From the NCBI GenBank assembly GCA_019637115.1, contig JAHBWH010000010.1, positions 1 through 64,000 of the forward strand: a stretch of DNA of 64,000 bases, read 5' to 3'. Position 1 is the stretch's first letter. The number at the start of each line of letters is the position of its first letter. The DNA is from Myxococcales bacterium. Its GTDB lineage: Bacteria > Myxococcota_A > Polyangia > Polyangiales > Houyiibacteriaceae. This document shows positions 53,400-61,494 of this stretch, piece after piece. The translations under genes were made by a program, and so were the position numbers. The notes beneath the pieces are model-generated. The model did not search any database and was not told the origin of the DNA. It worked only from the letters and a program-made list of their open reading frames with translations.

Positions 53400-54056
53400 A
53401 TGGACCTGAGCGAGGCCGAAGCCGAGCAGACGCGACTCGCGGCGCGAGTCGAGGAGACCGATCGTCTCGGCGCCGTTCGACGCATCGCGGGGGCAGACGT
53501 CGCCTACGAGAAGGATGGTGACCGCTTCTTCGCGGCCGTCGTGGTGCTGGACGCGGAGTCGCTCGAGGTCGTCGAGATCGCCCGACACGAGGGCGTGGGG
53601 CCCTTCCCCTACGTCCCCGGTTTGCTCTCGTTCCGCGAGCTCCCCGCGCTCCTCCCATGCTTCGCGCGGCTCTCCGAGCCGGTCGATCTCGTGGTCTGCG
53701 ACGGCAACGGGAGGCTCCATCCGCGCGGCTTCGGGATCGCTTGCCACCTCGGGGTGGCGCTCGATCTGCCAGCGATCGGATGCGCGAAGAACCTGCTCCT
53801 CGGAGAGGTCGGCGCGCTCGCGGAGGACCGAGGGGCGCAGGCGCCCATCGTGCTCGAGGGAAACGAACGTGGCCGCGCGCTCCGGACGCGCGAGGGCGTC
53901 AAGCCGGTCTACGTGTCGGTCGGGCATCGCGTCTCGCTGCCGACCGCGTGCGCCTGGGTGCTGCGACTGGCAGCGAGCTATCGCCTCCCCGAGACCACAC
54001 GCGCCGCAGACCACGAGGTGAACGAGTGGCGTCGTCGGCAGCTCGAGTCTGCCTGA
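53400..54056 (+). CDS. nfi: Endonuclease V (deoxyinosine 3' endonuclease)
   Basis: A 218-aa repair nuclease that cuts 3' to deoxyinosine (deaminated adenine). Conserved family motifs are present: AGADVAYEKDG with Asp33, FPYVPGLLSFRE with Glu80, VVCDGNGRLHPRGFGIACHL with Asp101, the GCAKNLL lysine and KPVYVSVGHRVSL. The length is normal and the active-site triad is intact. It is a stand-alone gene; the start ATG follows CACCCCG and is set by the family N-terminus. Confidence 0.95.
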   Translation: MDLSEAEAEQTRLAARVEETDRLGAVRRIAGADVAYEKDGDRFFAAVVVLDAESLEVVEIARHEGVGPFPYVPGLLSFRELPALLPCFARLSEPVDLVVCDGNGRLHPRGFGIACHLGVALDLPAIGCAKNLLLGEVGALAEDRGAQAPIVLEGNERGRALRTREGVKPVYVSVGHRVSLPTACAWVLRLAASYRLPETTRAADHEVNEWRRRQLESA

Positions 54057-54219
54057 TGGCGTCGAGAAGGTCTGGGCCTGAACGGAGAAGAGTCGCCGCG
54101 CCTCGCGCGGGAACGTTCGCGGCCAGAGCACGGGTCGTGCCTATCGCTCGGCGCGCTTGGCCCTTCGCCGAGACACCGATGGTAACGGTCTGGTGTGATC
54201 GCTCGACGCACCCGCACCC

Positions 54220-55257
54220 ATGAACGCCACCCGGATCGTCATCCACCGCGCGGGCTCCTACGAGCAGCTCCGCGTCGAATCTCACCCCGCCCCACGCCCG
54301 AAAGCGGGAGAGGTCGCGATCGACGTGAAGGCGACGGGCGTGAACTACGCCGACGTGATCGTGCGGATGGGCCTCTACGCCTCGGCGAAGGAGCTCGTCG
54401 GGTGGCCGATCACCCCCGGCTTCGAGGTCGCTGGCGTCGTTCGCGAGCTCGGCGAGGGCGTGACCGACCTCGAGGTGGGCGACCGCGTCGTCGCCGGGCT
54501 GCTCTTCGGCGGCTACGCGAGCGCCGTCGTCGCGCCACGTCGCCAGGTGTGGCGGCTCCCCGACGCCCTCTCGTTCGAGGAGGGCGCGGGGATCCCAGCC
54601 GTCTACCTCACGGGCTGGTTCGCGCTGCACTTCCTCGCGCACCCGCGTCGCGGCGACCGCGTGCTGGTCCACAGCGCCGCTGGCGGCGTCGGCTCGGTGC
54701 TCGTGCAGATGGCCAAGCGCCTCGGGTGTGAGGTGACGGGCGTGGTCGGACGCGCCGAGAAGGTCGACGTCGCGCGCGAGCTCGGCTGCGACCACGTCAT
54801 CGACAAGTCGAGCGAGGACCTCTGGGCGCGCGCGAAGGCGATCTCGGCGCGAGGCTTCGACGTGGTCCTCGACGCGAACGGCGTCGAGACGCTCGCGAAG
54901 AGCTACGCCCACCTCCGCCCCGCCGGCAAGCTGGTGGTCTATGGATTCGCGACGATGATGCCGAAGACCGGAGGCAAACCAAGCTACCCGAAGCTCGCCC
55001 TCGACTGGCTTCGCACGCCGCGCTTCAACCCGCTCGATCTCACCAATCAGAGCAAGAGCGTGCTCGCGTTCAACCTGAGCTACCTCTTCGACCGGATGGA
55101 CCTGCTCGGCGAGGCGATGGAGGACGTGCTGGCGTGGATCGCCCGCGGTGAGCTGAAGCCCCCCGCGACGACGACGTACCCCCTCGATCAGGTCGCCGAA
55201 GCCCACCGCCACATCGAGTCGGGCAAGAGCACCGGCAAGCTCATCCTCATCCCCTGA
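54220..55257 (+). CDS. VAT-1-type zinc-free MDR reductase
   Basis: A 345-aa medium-chain reductase. The N-terminal half is a GroES fold (GVNYADVIVRMGLY); the NADPH site is HSAAGGVGSVLVQMAKRL. The insert with FGFATMMPKTGG-like text (YGFATMMPKTGGKPSYPKL) and RTPRFNPLDLTNQSKSVLAF matches the synaptic-vesicle VAT-1 branch of quinone-oxidoreductase-like enzymes. Activity should be NADPH-dependent reduction of an enone or quinone. A second, more ordinary relative is at 40074-41051. Confidence 0.92.
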   Translation: MNATRIVIHRAGSYEQLRVESHPAPRPKAGEVAIDVKATGVNYADVIVRMGLYASAKELVGWPITPGFEVAGVVRELGEGVTDLEVGDRVVAGLLFGGYASAVVAPRRQVWRLPDALSFEEGAGIPAVYLTGWFALHFLAHPRRGDRVLVHSAAGGVGSVLVQMAKRLGCEVTGVVGRAEKVDVARELGCDHVIDKSSEDLWARAKAISARGFDVVLDANGVETLAKSYAHLRPAGKLVVYGFATMMPKTGGKPSYPKLALDWLRTPRFNPLDLTNQSKSVLAFNLSYLFDRMDLLGEAMEDVLAWIARGELKPPATTTYPLDQVAEAHRHIESGKSTGKLILIP

Positions 55258-55356
55258 CCCAGAGGCAGGGCGAGCGCCTCCGCCAAGCTCGACATCGCGC
55301 GGGCAGAGGCGTTGCCCGCCCTTGGGCGTGACGGCACGACAGCCGACGACGGTCGG

Positions 55357-55434
55357 TCGAGCCCTGGTCGACAGCCAGTCGAGACCTGGACGACAGCCGG
55401 TGGACGACCACTCGAGACCTGGACGACAGCCGGT
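55357..55434. repeat. 22- and 33-bp tandem repeats upstream of the hydroxylase
   Basis: TCGAGACCTGGACGACAGCC begins at 55379 and 55412 (two identical 23-bp copies, 33-base period), with a diverged version at 55357. They fill part of the 303-base gap between the VAT-1 gene and the hydroxylase gene. Many imperfect GTCGAC-type palindromes are included. No gene is seen in this gap. Confidence 0.65.
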
Positions 55435-55560
55435 CGACGGGCTCGACGACCGCTCGACCGCGGGTCGGCAAGGTCACCGGGGCGCCGTTGCGGGAACGAT
55501 TACAGGAGTCCCCTCCCGGCGCCTTCCACCGTGGGTCACCGCGCTGGTATCGTATCGCGG

Positions 55561-56874
55561 ATGTCCAAGCCGCCGCGCTCCGCGTTGGGGAAGCTCAACC
55601 AGCTCACCGAGTCCCACGGAGAGCTCCGACGCGGCAAGGGCATGGTGAGCGGCGTCGTCGCGCTCTCGCTCGCGATGCTCTCGCTGCTCGCGGTGATCGG
55701 CTTCCACTTCCCCGCGTACACGAGCACACCCGAGCTGCGGGCGATGTACGACGTCACGACGCTCCGCTACCTCCTCTTCGGCGGGATGCTGATCTCGGGC
55801 ATGACCGCCGCGCTCAACCTCGTGCTGGGCCGCGCGCGCTGGCTCTCGGCCGGCGCGTTCGCGTTCCTCGGGGTCGCGCAGCTCCTCGGTGGCCCGACCG
55901 TGCCCATCGGCGACTTCGCCGACGACACGCCCTACATCGGCCTCGACTTCTTCATCCTCGACCTGCTCGGCTCGACGCTCGTCTTCGTGCTCATCGAGAA
56001 GCTCGTCCCGCTGCGGCGCGAGCAGCCGGTCTTCCGCGCGGAGTGGCAGACGGACCTGCAGCACTTCTTCGTCAACCACCTCTCGGTCGGGCTCGTGCTC
56101 ATCGTCGTCAACCGGATCGTGCAAGGCGCGTTCGGTTGGGCCGAGAGCGACACCGTCCGAGGCTTCGTCCAGGGCTTGCCCTTCCTGCCGGCGCTGCTGC
56201 TCTGCGTCCTCGTCGCGGACCTCGCCCAATACTGGCTCCATCGCGCCTACCACGAAGTCCCGCTGCTCTGGCGCTTCCACTCGGTGCATCACAGCGCGAA
56301 GTCGATGGATTGGCTCGCCGGCTCGCGCCAGCACATCTTCGAGCTGATCCTCACACGCGTCCTCGTGCTCGGCCCGATCTTCGTGCTCGGCTTCTCGCAG
56401 CGCGTCGTCGACGCCTACGTGATCGTCGTCGGCTTCCAAGCGGTCTTCAACCACGCCAACGTCAGCGTCCGGCTCGGGCCCCTGCGCTACGTGATCGTGA
56501 CCCCGAACTTCCACCACTGGCACCACTCGCGCGACACCGAGGCCATCGACAAGAACTACGCCGCGCACTTCGCGTTCCTCGACTACCTCTTCGGCACGGC
56601 CGTGACCGCGAACCGGACGTGGCCCGATCGCTACGGCGTCGTCGGCGACTACGTGCCCGACGGGTTCTTTCGCCAGTTCTGGTTTCCGTTCGGCGGCTCC
56701 ACCGAGAGCCAAGAGGAGCGACGCCTCTCGAAGCTCCCGGTACCGGCGGACGAACCAGCCGAGCCCAGCGCGGTCGACGTCCACGGCCAAGCGGGCGATG
56801 GCCTCTCCTCCGGCTCGACGCACGAACCACTCCCGAGCGTCGCGCCCTCCGTCTCGAGCCCCGCTCCGGAGTGA
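55561..56874 (+). CDS. Sterol-desaturase/fatty-acid-hydroxylase superfamily membrane enzyme
   Basis: A 437-aa integral protein with at least six helices. The di-iron histidine boxes are complete: WLHRAYHEVP (HxxxH type), FHSVHHSAK (HxxHH) and FHHWHHSRDTEA (HxxHH). This is the superfamily that hydroxylates or desaturates sterols, fatty acids or carotenoids, with the active site facing the cytoplasm. It ends in an acidic Pro/Ser tail. The ATG start at 55561 is set by the N-terminal helix (MVSGVVALSLAMLSLLAV). Myxobacteria make sterols and odd lipids, so several substrates are possible. A decayed fragment of a similar gene lies at 57161-57268. Confidence 0.92.
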   Translation: MSKPPRSALGKLNQLTESHGELRRGKGMVSGVVALSLAMLSLLAVIGFHFPAYTSTPELRAMYDVTTLRYLLFGGMLISGMTAALNLVLGRARWLSAGAFAFLGVAQLLGGPTVPIGDFADDTPYIGLDFFILDLLGSTLVFVLIEKLVPLRREQPVFRAEWQTDLQHFFVNHLSVGLVLIVVNRIVQGAFGWAESDTVRGFVQGLPFLPALLLCVLVADLAQYWLHRAYHEVPLLWRFHSVHHSAKSMDWLAGSRQHIFELILTRVLVLGPIFVLGFSQRVVDAYVIVVGFQAVFNHANVSVRLGPLRYVIVTPNFHHWHHSRDTEAIDKNYAAHFAFLDYLFGTAVTANRTWPDRYGVVGDYVPDGFFRQFWFPFGGSTESQEERRLSKLPVPADEPAEPSAVDVHGQAGDGLSSGSTHEPLPSVAPSVSSPAPE

Positions 56875-56951
56875 TCGCGGGGTGGATCCTGCTGGAGCTC
56901 GCGCAGACGCGGCGGCCGCTCATCGTGGGCGTCCTCGAGCTCTTCTCCTGA
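56871..56951 (+). CDS. Possible 26-aa leaderless peptide, GTGA overlap with hydroxylase
   Basis: From the GTG that overlaps the hydroxylase stop (GTGA), the frame reads MIAGWILLELAQTRRPLIVG with a hydrophobic end (VLELFS) and stops at 56951. The overlap is typical of coupled translation, and the composition is not random. It may be the 5' end of a former downstream gene. No family. Confidence 0.25.
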   Translation: MIAGWILLELAQTRRPLIVGVLELFS

Positions 56952-57280
56952 GGCGCAGTCGGAGCTTCGATGTCTGCTACCCACGGTGCGTGCCGTGAAC
57001 GCTCGCGAGCAAGAGCGCCCTCCTCCGCCCTGCGCCCCGAGGTGCCGTGGTCGACAAGGCCAACGTCCCGTAGGCGCGACGCAGCGGTGACGCCAAGCGT
57101 AGTGGCGCGAAGCGCGGTCTCTGACGATGGATTGGCGCCTTCGTCAAGGACGCGAGTGCCCAGCACTCGCGCGACACCGAAGCCAGCGACGAGAACGACG
57201 CCGCGCAGTTCGCCTTCCTCGACGACCTCGTCGGCACGGCCGTGACCGCGGACCGAACGAGACCCGACGCGAACCGCACG
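56952..57280. other. Gap with a decayed gene fragment
   Basis: Apart from the 108-base relic of a hydroxylase-like gene (57161-57268), I see nothing coding. There is no obvious terminator for either neighbour. The two flanking genes converge here. Confidence 0.5.
57161..57268 (+). pseudogene. Decayed partial copy of the hydroxylase gene
   Basis: Thirty-six codons in one frame translate to QHSRDTEASDENDAAQFAFL then DDLVGTAVTADRTRPD. Against residues 321-356 of the neighbouring enzyme, 27 of 36 residues match by eye. Two histidines of the active-site box are lost and Tyr has become Asp, so it is non-functional. No start is seen. It is a remnant of a tandem duplicate or of a misaligned recombination. 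Confidence 0.75.
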
Positions 57281-58249
57281 TCAGCGCCAGCGCGCGAGGA
57301 ACGCGATCAGGTCCTCGCGCTCGGCTTCGTGGAGCGCCTCCACGCCTGGGTGGGGCGCGCGCCCCGCGCAGCCGACGAGCACCGCGTGTAACGTCGGCGC
57401 GCATCCGTCGTGGAGGTAGGGGGCGCGCTGGCCGACCCCCGTCAGAAGCGGCACCTGAAGCATCTCGGCGTCGACGACCGCCGCCTCGCGGCGTGTCCCC
57501 AGCGGCCCCGCGTGGCAGACGGCGCAGCCGGCCTGGTCGAAGACCTCCGCGCCGCGGGTGGCCGCCGCGGCGTCGGAGGCGGTCGCGATGGCCGGGAGCG
57601 CGTCGAGCCAAGCGCCGAGCGCGTCCACCTCGGCGTCGGACACGCGATGTCCGCCCATCTGTCGCTCGAAGGTATCCGTCATCACCTGCGCCAAGCTCCG
57701 GATCTCACCGCGCCAGTGAAACGGAGCCGTCGACGAGATCCCTCCGACGAGCGAGTGTGTGCGGCGCGGACCTTCTCCGAAGTCCCACGTCAGTCCGTCG
57801 TCTCGACCCTCGGGGTGACACGACGCGCAAGCGACCCCGCTGCTCGGGACGTCGTGGAAGAGCGCGTGCCCAACGTCGGAGCCTCGGGCAGCGTCGAGCC
57901 AGACCCGACGTCGCTCGATCCCGTCGGCGTCGACGAGGGTCAGTGAGGCAGCGCGCGACGCGAAGGCGATCCACGACTCGCCCAGACGATCGCGCGCCGA
58001 ATCGGCGACCCAGACCAGGTCCTCGTGCACCAGCATGTGGCCGCCGCTGATCGGCGGCGGAGGCGGACGGTGGATCGTGACACCACCATCGCGTGCGACC
58101 GCCGCTTCGCCCGCGCCCACCTCGCCTCCGTCGGCGTCGGCGCGCTCGGAGCTCACCGCGTCGGGCTCGGCAGCCTCGGCGGCGTGGTCGGCACAACCTG
58201 CTGCGAGAAGCCAAGCACAGACGAGCGCCGTCCCTGTTCGAGTCGCCAT
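57281..58249 (-). CDS. Dihaem cytochrome-c-peroxidase-like lipoprotein
   Basis: A 322-aa lipoprotein; signal peptide ends LLAAGC with Cys19. It has two haem-binding CxxCH motifs: CASCH (141-145) and CAVCH (242-246). It also has the spacing and patterns of MauG/cytochrome c peroxidases (LGAWLDALPA, PTLHAVLVGCAGRA). It should be a periplasmic or surface redox enzyme in electron transfer or peroxide reduction. The ATG start at 58249 has a perfect GGAGGGACG. The longer frame from 58303 lacks one. The haem motifs depend on cytochrome c maturation; ccmAB lie elsewhere in the window. Confidence 0.92.
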   Translation of the reverse strand: MATRTGTALVCAWLLAAGCADHAAEAAEPDAVSSERADADGGEVGAGEAAVARDGGVTIHRPPPPPISGGHMLVHEDLVWVADSARDRLGESWIAFASRAASLTLVDADGIERRRVWLDAARGSDVGHALFHDVPSSGVACASCHPEGRDDGLTWDFGEGPRRTHSLVGGISSTAPFHWRGEIRSLAQVMTDTFERQMGGHRVSDAEVDALGAWLDALPAIATASDAAAATRGAEVFDQAGCAVCHAGPLGTRREAAVVDAEMLQVPLLTGVGQRAPYLHDGCAPTLHAVLVGCAGRAPHPGVEALHEAEREDLIAFLARWR

Positions 58250-58471
58250 CGTCCCTCCGAAGGAGTGTCGTCCGCTGCGGAGCGACTTTCCATGGGGGCC
58301 CAACCTTCGTGCCCGCAGTTTCCCGCGCGCCGGACAGATCTCGAGCCCGTGCGGACGCTCGAGGAGCGTAGCGCCCTCCGTTTGTGGCCCGACGCTCGCG
58401 TGGGGCGCGTCGTGACCGTGGCGGCGGACCGCACGGTCATGTCGACGGTGCTCGTCCGTCGTCGGCTGGGC

Positions 58472-59164
58472 TCACGCGCGAAGACGTCGGGCGATCAGCG
58501 CGCGCAGCTCCTCCCCGTCGCCCACGTCGTAGGGCGTGCCGTGCGAGGGGAGGATCCGCGCGGGGCGCTCCTCGTCGAGGGTGCGCTCGAGCCACGCGCG
58601 GAAGGCCGCGCGGTCCTCGAGACCGAGCCAGTCGAACGTCGCGCCGATGCAGAGCCCTGGCGCGGTCGAGAGCCACCTCAACATCACACCGCGCGCCCCC
58701 TTCAGCGGCCGGGTCTCGTGGAAGAGCGCGTCGCAGATGATCCACGTGCGGGCGCCATCGACGTCGAGCGAGAGCCACGCCTCGCCGTTCTTCGTCCCCG
58801 CGGGCACGAGGAAGCGCGCGCCCGGCGGTAGGCGCTCGGCCGCAGCGTCGATCGGCGCGAGGCCCACGTGACCCTTCTTGCGCAGTCGCGCGCTCGCACG
58901 CTCCGACGCGACCACGGCCGCCTGCGGGAAGCGCTCGCGGTACGCCGGCAGCCCGAGGTGGTGGAAGTGGTTGGGCGCGAAGAGCACCTCGACGTCGCCG
59001 AGCCCGGCGAGCTGCTCGAGCAATTCCGTCCCGAGGCGCGTCGGGCTGTGGACGAGCAGCCCACCGCTCGCGAGCCGCGCGACGTACATCCCGTTGTGCC
59101 AACCGAAACCGAGATCCTTCTCGGCGTGCCAGAGCCCATCCCCGAGCGCCGTCAGCGTCGCCAT
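58472..59164 (-). CDS. Metallo-beta-lactamase-like (DUF4336-type) hydrolase
   Basis: A 230-aa soluble protein. It has the family pattern LWHAEKDLGFGWHNGMYVAR at the start and NHFHHLGLPAY (a His-rich metal site resembling HxHxD) near residue 80. A central GARTWIICDALFHE segment follows, and a late ILPSHGTPYDV with a metal-ligand His. It is likely a metal-dependent hydrolase or a related non-enzymatic fold. The start is ATG 59164, after which the domain begins. It is divergent from the hybrid kinase gene. Confidence 0.75.
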   Translation of the reverse strand: MATLTALGDGLWHAEKDLGFGWHNGMYVARLASGGLLVHSPTRLGTELLEQLAGLGDVEVLFAPNHFHHLGLPAYRERFPQAAVVASERASARLRKKGHVGLAPIDAAAERLPPGARFLVPAGTKNGEAWLSLDVDGARTWIICDALFHETRPLKGARGVMLRWLSTAPGLCIGATFDWLGLEDRAAFRAWLERTLDEERPARILPSHGTPYDVGDGEELRALIARRLRA

Positions 59165-59471
59165 GACACGAGCGTACGCGCTTCTTGCACGACGAAGCCA
59201 CCTCAGCGAGCGCCCCGACCGCGGAGCCGAGCAGAAGCGATGATGCGAGGGACCCACCGCGACTCCGGTAGGCGTGCTTGCCCACGCGGTCTCGTCGCGC
59301 ATACTGGAGGCTCAATCGCGGCATCGGAGACGCTGCGCGGGAGCGGGGAGTGATCGAAGGTCGGCGGGTAGGGGGCGAGACCGACACGGTCGAGGTCGCG
59401 GCGAGGCAGGTCACCTGCTGCCGTCCCGGCAAGCGACACCACCTCTCCGCCCAACCGACGGCCGCACCCAC
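59165..59471. promoter_or_regulatory. Intergenic region between the hydrolase and the hybrid kinase
   Basis: Three hundred and seven bases without a convincing gene. It must hold both divergent promoters. The only -10-like candidate I see is CATACTGG near 59300. No inverted repeat or run is strong enough to name. Confidence 0.3.
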
Positions 59472-61346
59472 GTGAAAGATCGGTTCCTAACCCGACTACG
59501 CGCGCTCTTGGGATCCTTCAATCCCGAGCGTTGGCGCGAGAGCCTCTTGCGGATCGTGCTTCGAGTCGGGCTCGGCCTGGGCGTCCTCGTGTACGTGCCG
59601 AGCGTCGCAATCGCCTGGCAGCTCGACATGTCGGCGATCGTCATCGCGGACACGCTCGCCGTCCTCGTCGTGGCCTGGCTCGCCCTCGTCGAGCCGCTCA
59701 CCTTCACCGTACGCGCGGCGATGCTCTGCGCGGTCTTGTTCTCGCTCGGCGTCGTGCTCCTCGCGCTCGTCGGGCCCGTCGCGCAGATCTACCTGCTCGG
59801 CTTCTCCCTCATCGCCACGTTGCTGCTGCGGATGCGCGTGGGGCTCGGTACCGTCGCGCTCAACGCTGCGACGATGCTGTCCCTCGGCCTGCTCGGCCAC
59901 GCCGCGCCGGAGATGACGCTCGTCGGTTGGGGCGAGTCTCCGACGGCGTGGGCCGTGGTGACGGTCAACTTCGTCTTCGTGAACGCGCTCCTCGTCGCCG
60001 CCCTCGGGGCGATCGTCGGCTCACTGGAGGAGATCACCGCGCGTGAGCGCCACGCCCGCCAAGCGCTGGAGACCGAGCAGGCCTCGCTCGTCGCTACCAA
60101 CGAACGGCTCGAGCGCGAGGTCGCCGAGCGCAGGCGGACCGAGGAGGAGCTGCGCGCCTCCGAGGTGCGCGAGCGTGCGCTCGAGGACGAGCGGAAGTCG
60201 CTCGACGCGCAGGTGCAGCACGCGCAGAAGATGGACGCGATCGGGCGGCTCGCCGGCGGGATCGCGCACGACTTCAACAACATGCTCAGCGTCATCGCGG
60301 GGTACGCGAGCCTCGCGCGCGAGAGCGTCCCCGACAGCTCGGAGCTGCAGTCGGACCTGGGCGAGATCCTGAAAGCGACCGAGCGCTCCACCCAGCTGAC
60401 GAGTCAGCTCTTGGCCTTCGCGCGACGACAACCGATCGCGCCCCAGGTGTTCGAGCTCGACGAGGCGGTGGAGTCGACGCTGCGGATGCTCCGTCGCCTC
60501 GTCGGCGAGGACATCCAGGTCATGTGGAAGCCCGGCCGCGCCGGGGTCGTCCGCATGGACCCCGCGCAGCTCGACCAAGTGCTCGTCAACCTCGCCGTGA
60601 ACGCGCGCGACGCGATCGGAGGCGTCGGGCTCCTGTCGGTCGAGACGTCCCACGTCACGCTCGATGAAGAGTACGTCCGGATGCACGTCGAGGCGCGCGA
60701 GGGGAGCTTCGCGGTCCTGGCCGTGAGCGACGACGGATGCGGCATGGACGAGGCGACCCGCGCTCGAATCTTCGAGCCGTTCTTCACCACCAAGCCCATC
60801 GGCGCGGGGACTGGACTCGGCCTCGCGACGGTCTACGGGATCATCAAGCAGAACGACGGCCTGATTCGCGTCTACAGTGAGCCAGGTCGCGGGACCACCT
60901 TTCGCGTGTACCTGCCCTCGGCGCTCGAGGCCGAAGCGACCGTCAACCGCGCGAGCACGACGGTCTCGAACATCGGCGGAGAGGAGACGATCCTCCTCGT
61001 GGAAGACGAGCCGACGGTGCGCGAGCTGACCGCGCGGCTGCTAGAACGGCTCGGCTACCGAGTCCTGGTCGCAGATGGGCCACGGGCTGCGCTGGAGCTC
61101 TCGGCGGCGCACGCAGAGGAGATTCACCTCCTCGTGACCGACGTGGTGATGCCGCAGATGAGCGGGCGCGACGTCCGGGAGGCGCTGACGAAGGAGCGCC
61201 CCGCGATGCGTTGCCTGTACGTCTCGGGCTACACCGCCGACCTGCTGAGTCCGGAGGGCGTCCTCGAAGAGGGCGTCCACTTCCTCCCCAAGCCGTTCGC
61301 GCCTAGCGCGCTCGCGGCCAAGGTGCGCGAGGCCCTCGCGACCTGA
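59472..61346 (+). CDS. Hybrid sensor histidine kinase with receiver domain
   Basis: A 624-aa membrane kinase. Six hydrophobic segments fill residues about 27-190, followed by a coiled coil. The HisKA box is [19 protein letters not shown] with phospho-acceptor His266. The ATPase domain has [24 protein letters not shown] and [14 protein letters not shown]-terminal receiver domain follows, with TDVVMP and Asp557 as phosphorylation site. There is no output domain, so it should pass phosphate to an unlinked partner. The GTG start at 59472 is chosen because the basic N-terminus and first helix follow it. Signal unknown. Confidence 0.94.
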   Translation: MKDRFLTRLRALLGSFNPERWRESLLRIVLRVGLGLGVLVYVPSVAIAWQLDMSAIVIADTLAVLVVAWLALVEPLTFTVRAAMLCAVLFSLGVVLLALVGPVAQIYLLGFSLIATLLLRMRVGLGTVALNAATMLSLGLLGHAAPEMTLVGWGESPTAWAVVTVNFVFVNALLVAALGAIVGSLEEITARERHARQALETEQASLVATNERLEREVAERRRTEEELRASEVRERALEDERKSLDAQVQHAQKMDAIGRLAGGIAHDFNNMLSVIAGYASLARESVPDSSELQSDLGEILKATERSTQLTSQLLAFARRQPIAPQVFELDEAVESTLRMLRRLVGEDIQVMWKPGRAGVVRMDPAQLDQVLVNLAVNARDAIGGVGLLSVETSHVTLDEEYVRMHVEAREGSFAVLAVSDDGCGMDEATRARIFEPFFTTKPIGAGTGLGLATVYGIIKQNDGLIRVYSEPGRGTTFRVYLPSALEAEATVNRASTTVSNIGGEETILLVEDEPTVRELTARLLERLGYRVLVADGPRAALELSAAHAEEIHLLVTDVVMPQMSGRDVREALTKERPAMRCLYVSGYTADLLSPEGVLEEGVHFLPKPFAPSALAAKVREALAT

Positions 61347-61494
61347 CGGCTCGTCGAGGAGCCGCTCTCGAAGCCGCCGTCGAGGAGCGCTCCCGACGTG
61401 AGGGCACGCCCCGCAGAGGGCGGACGGCTGGCGGCGACCGAGGCTGACTTCGAACTGTCACACAACTCGATCGGCGCCGGCCCGAGACGGGTTC

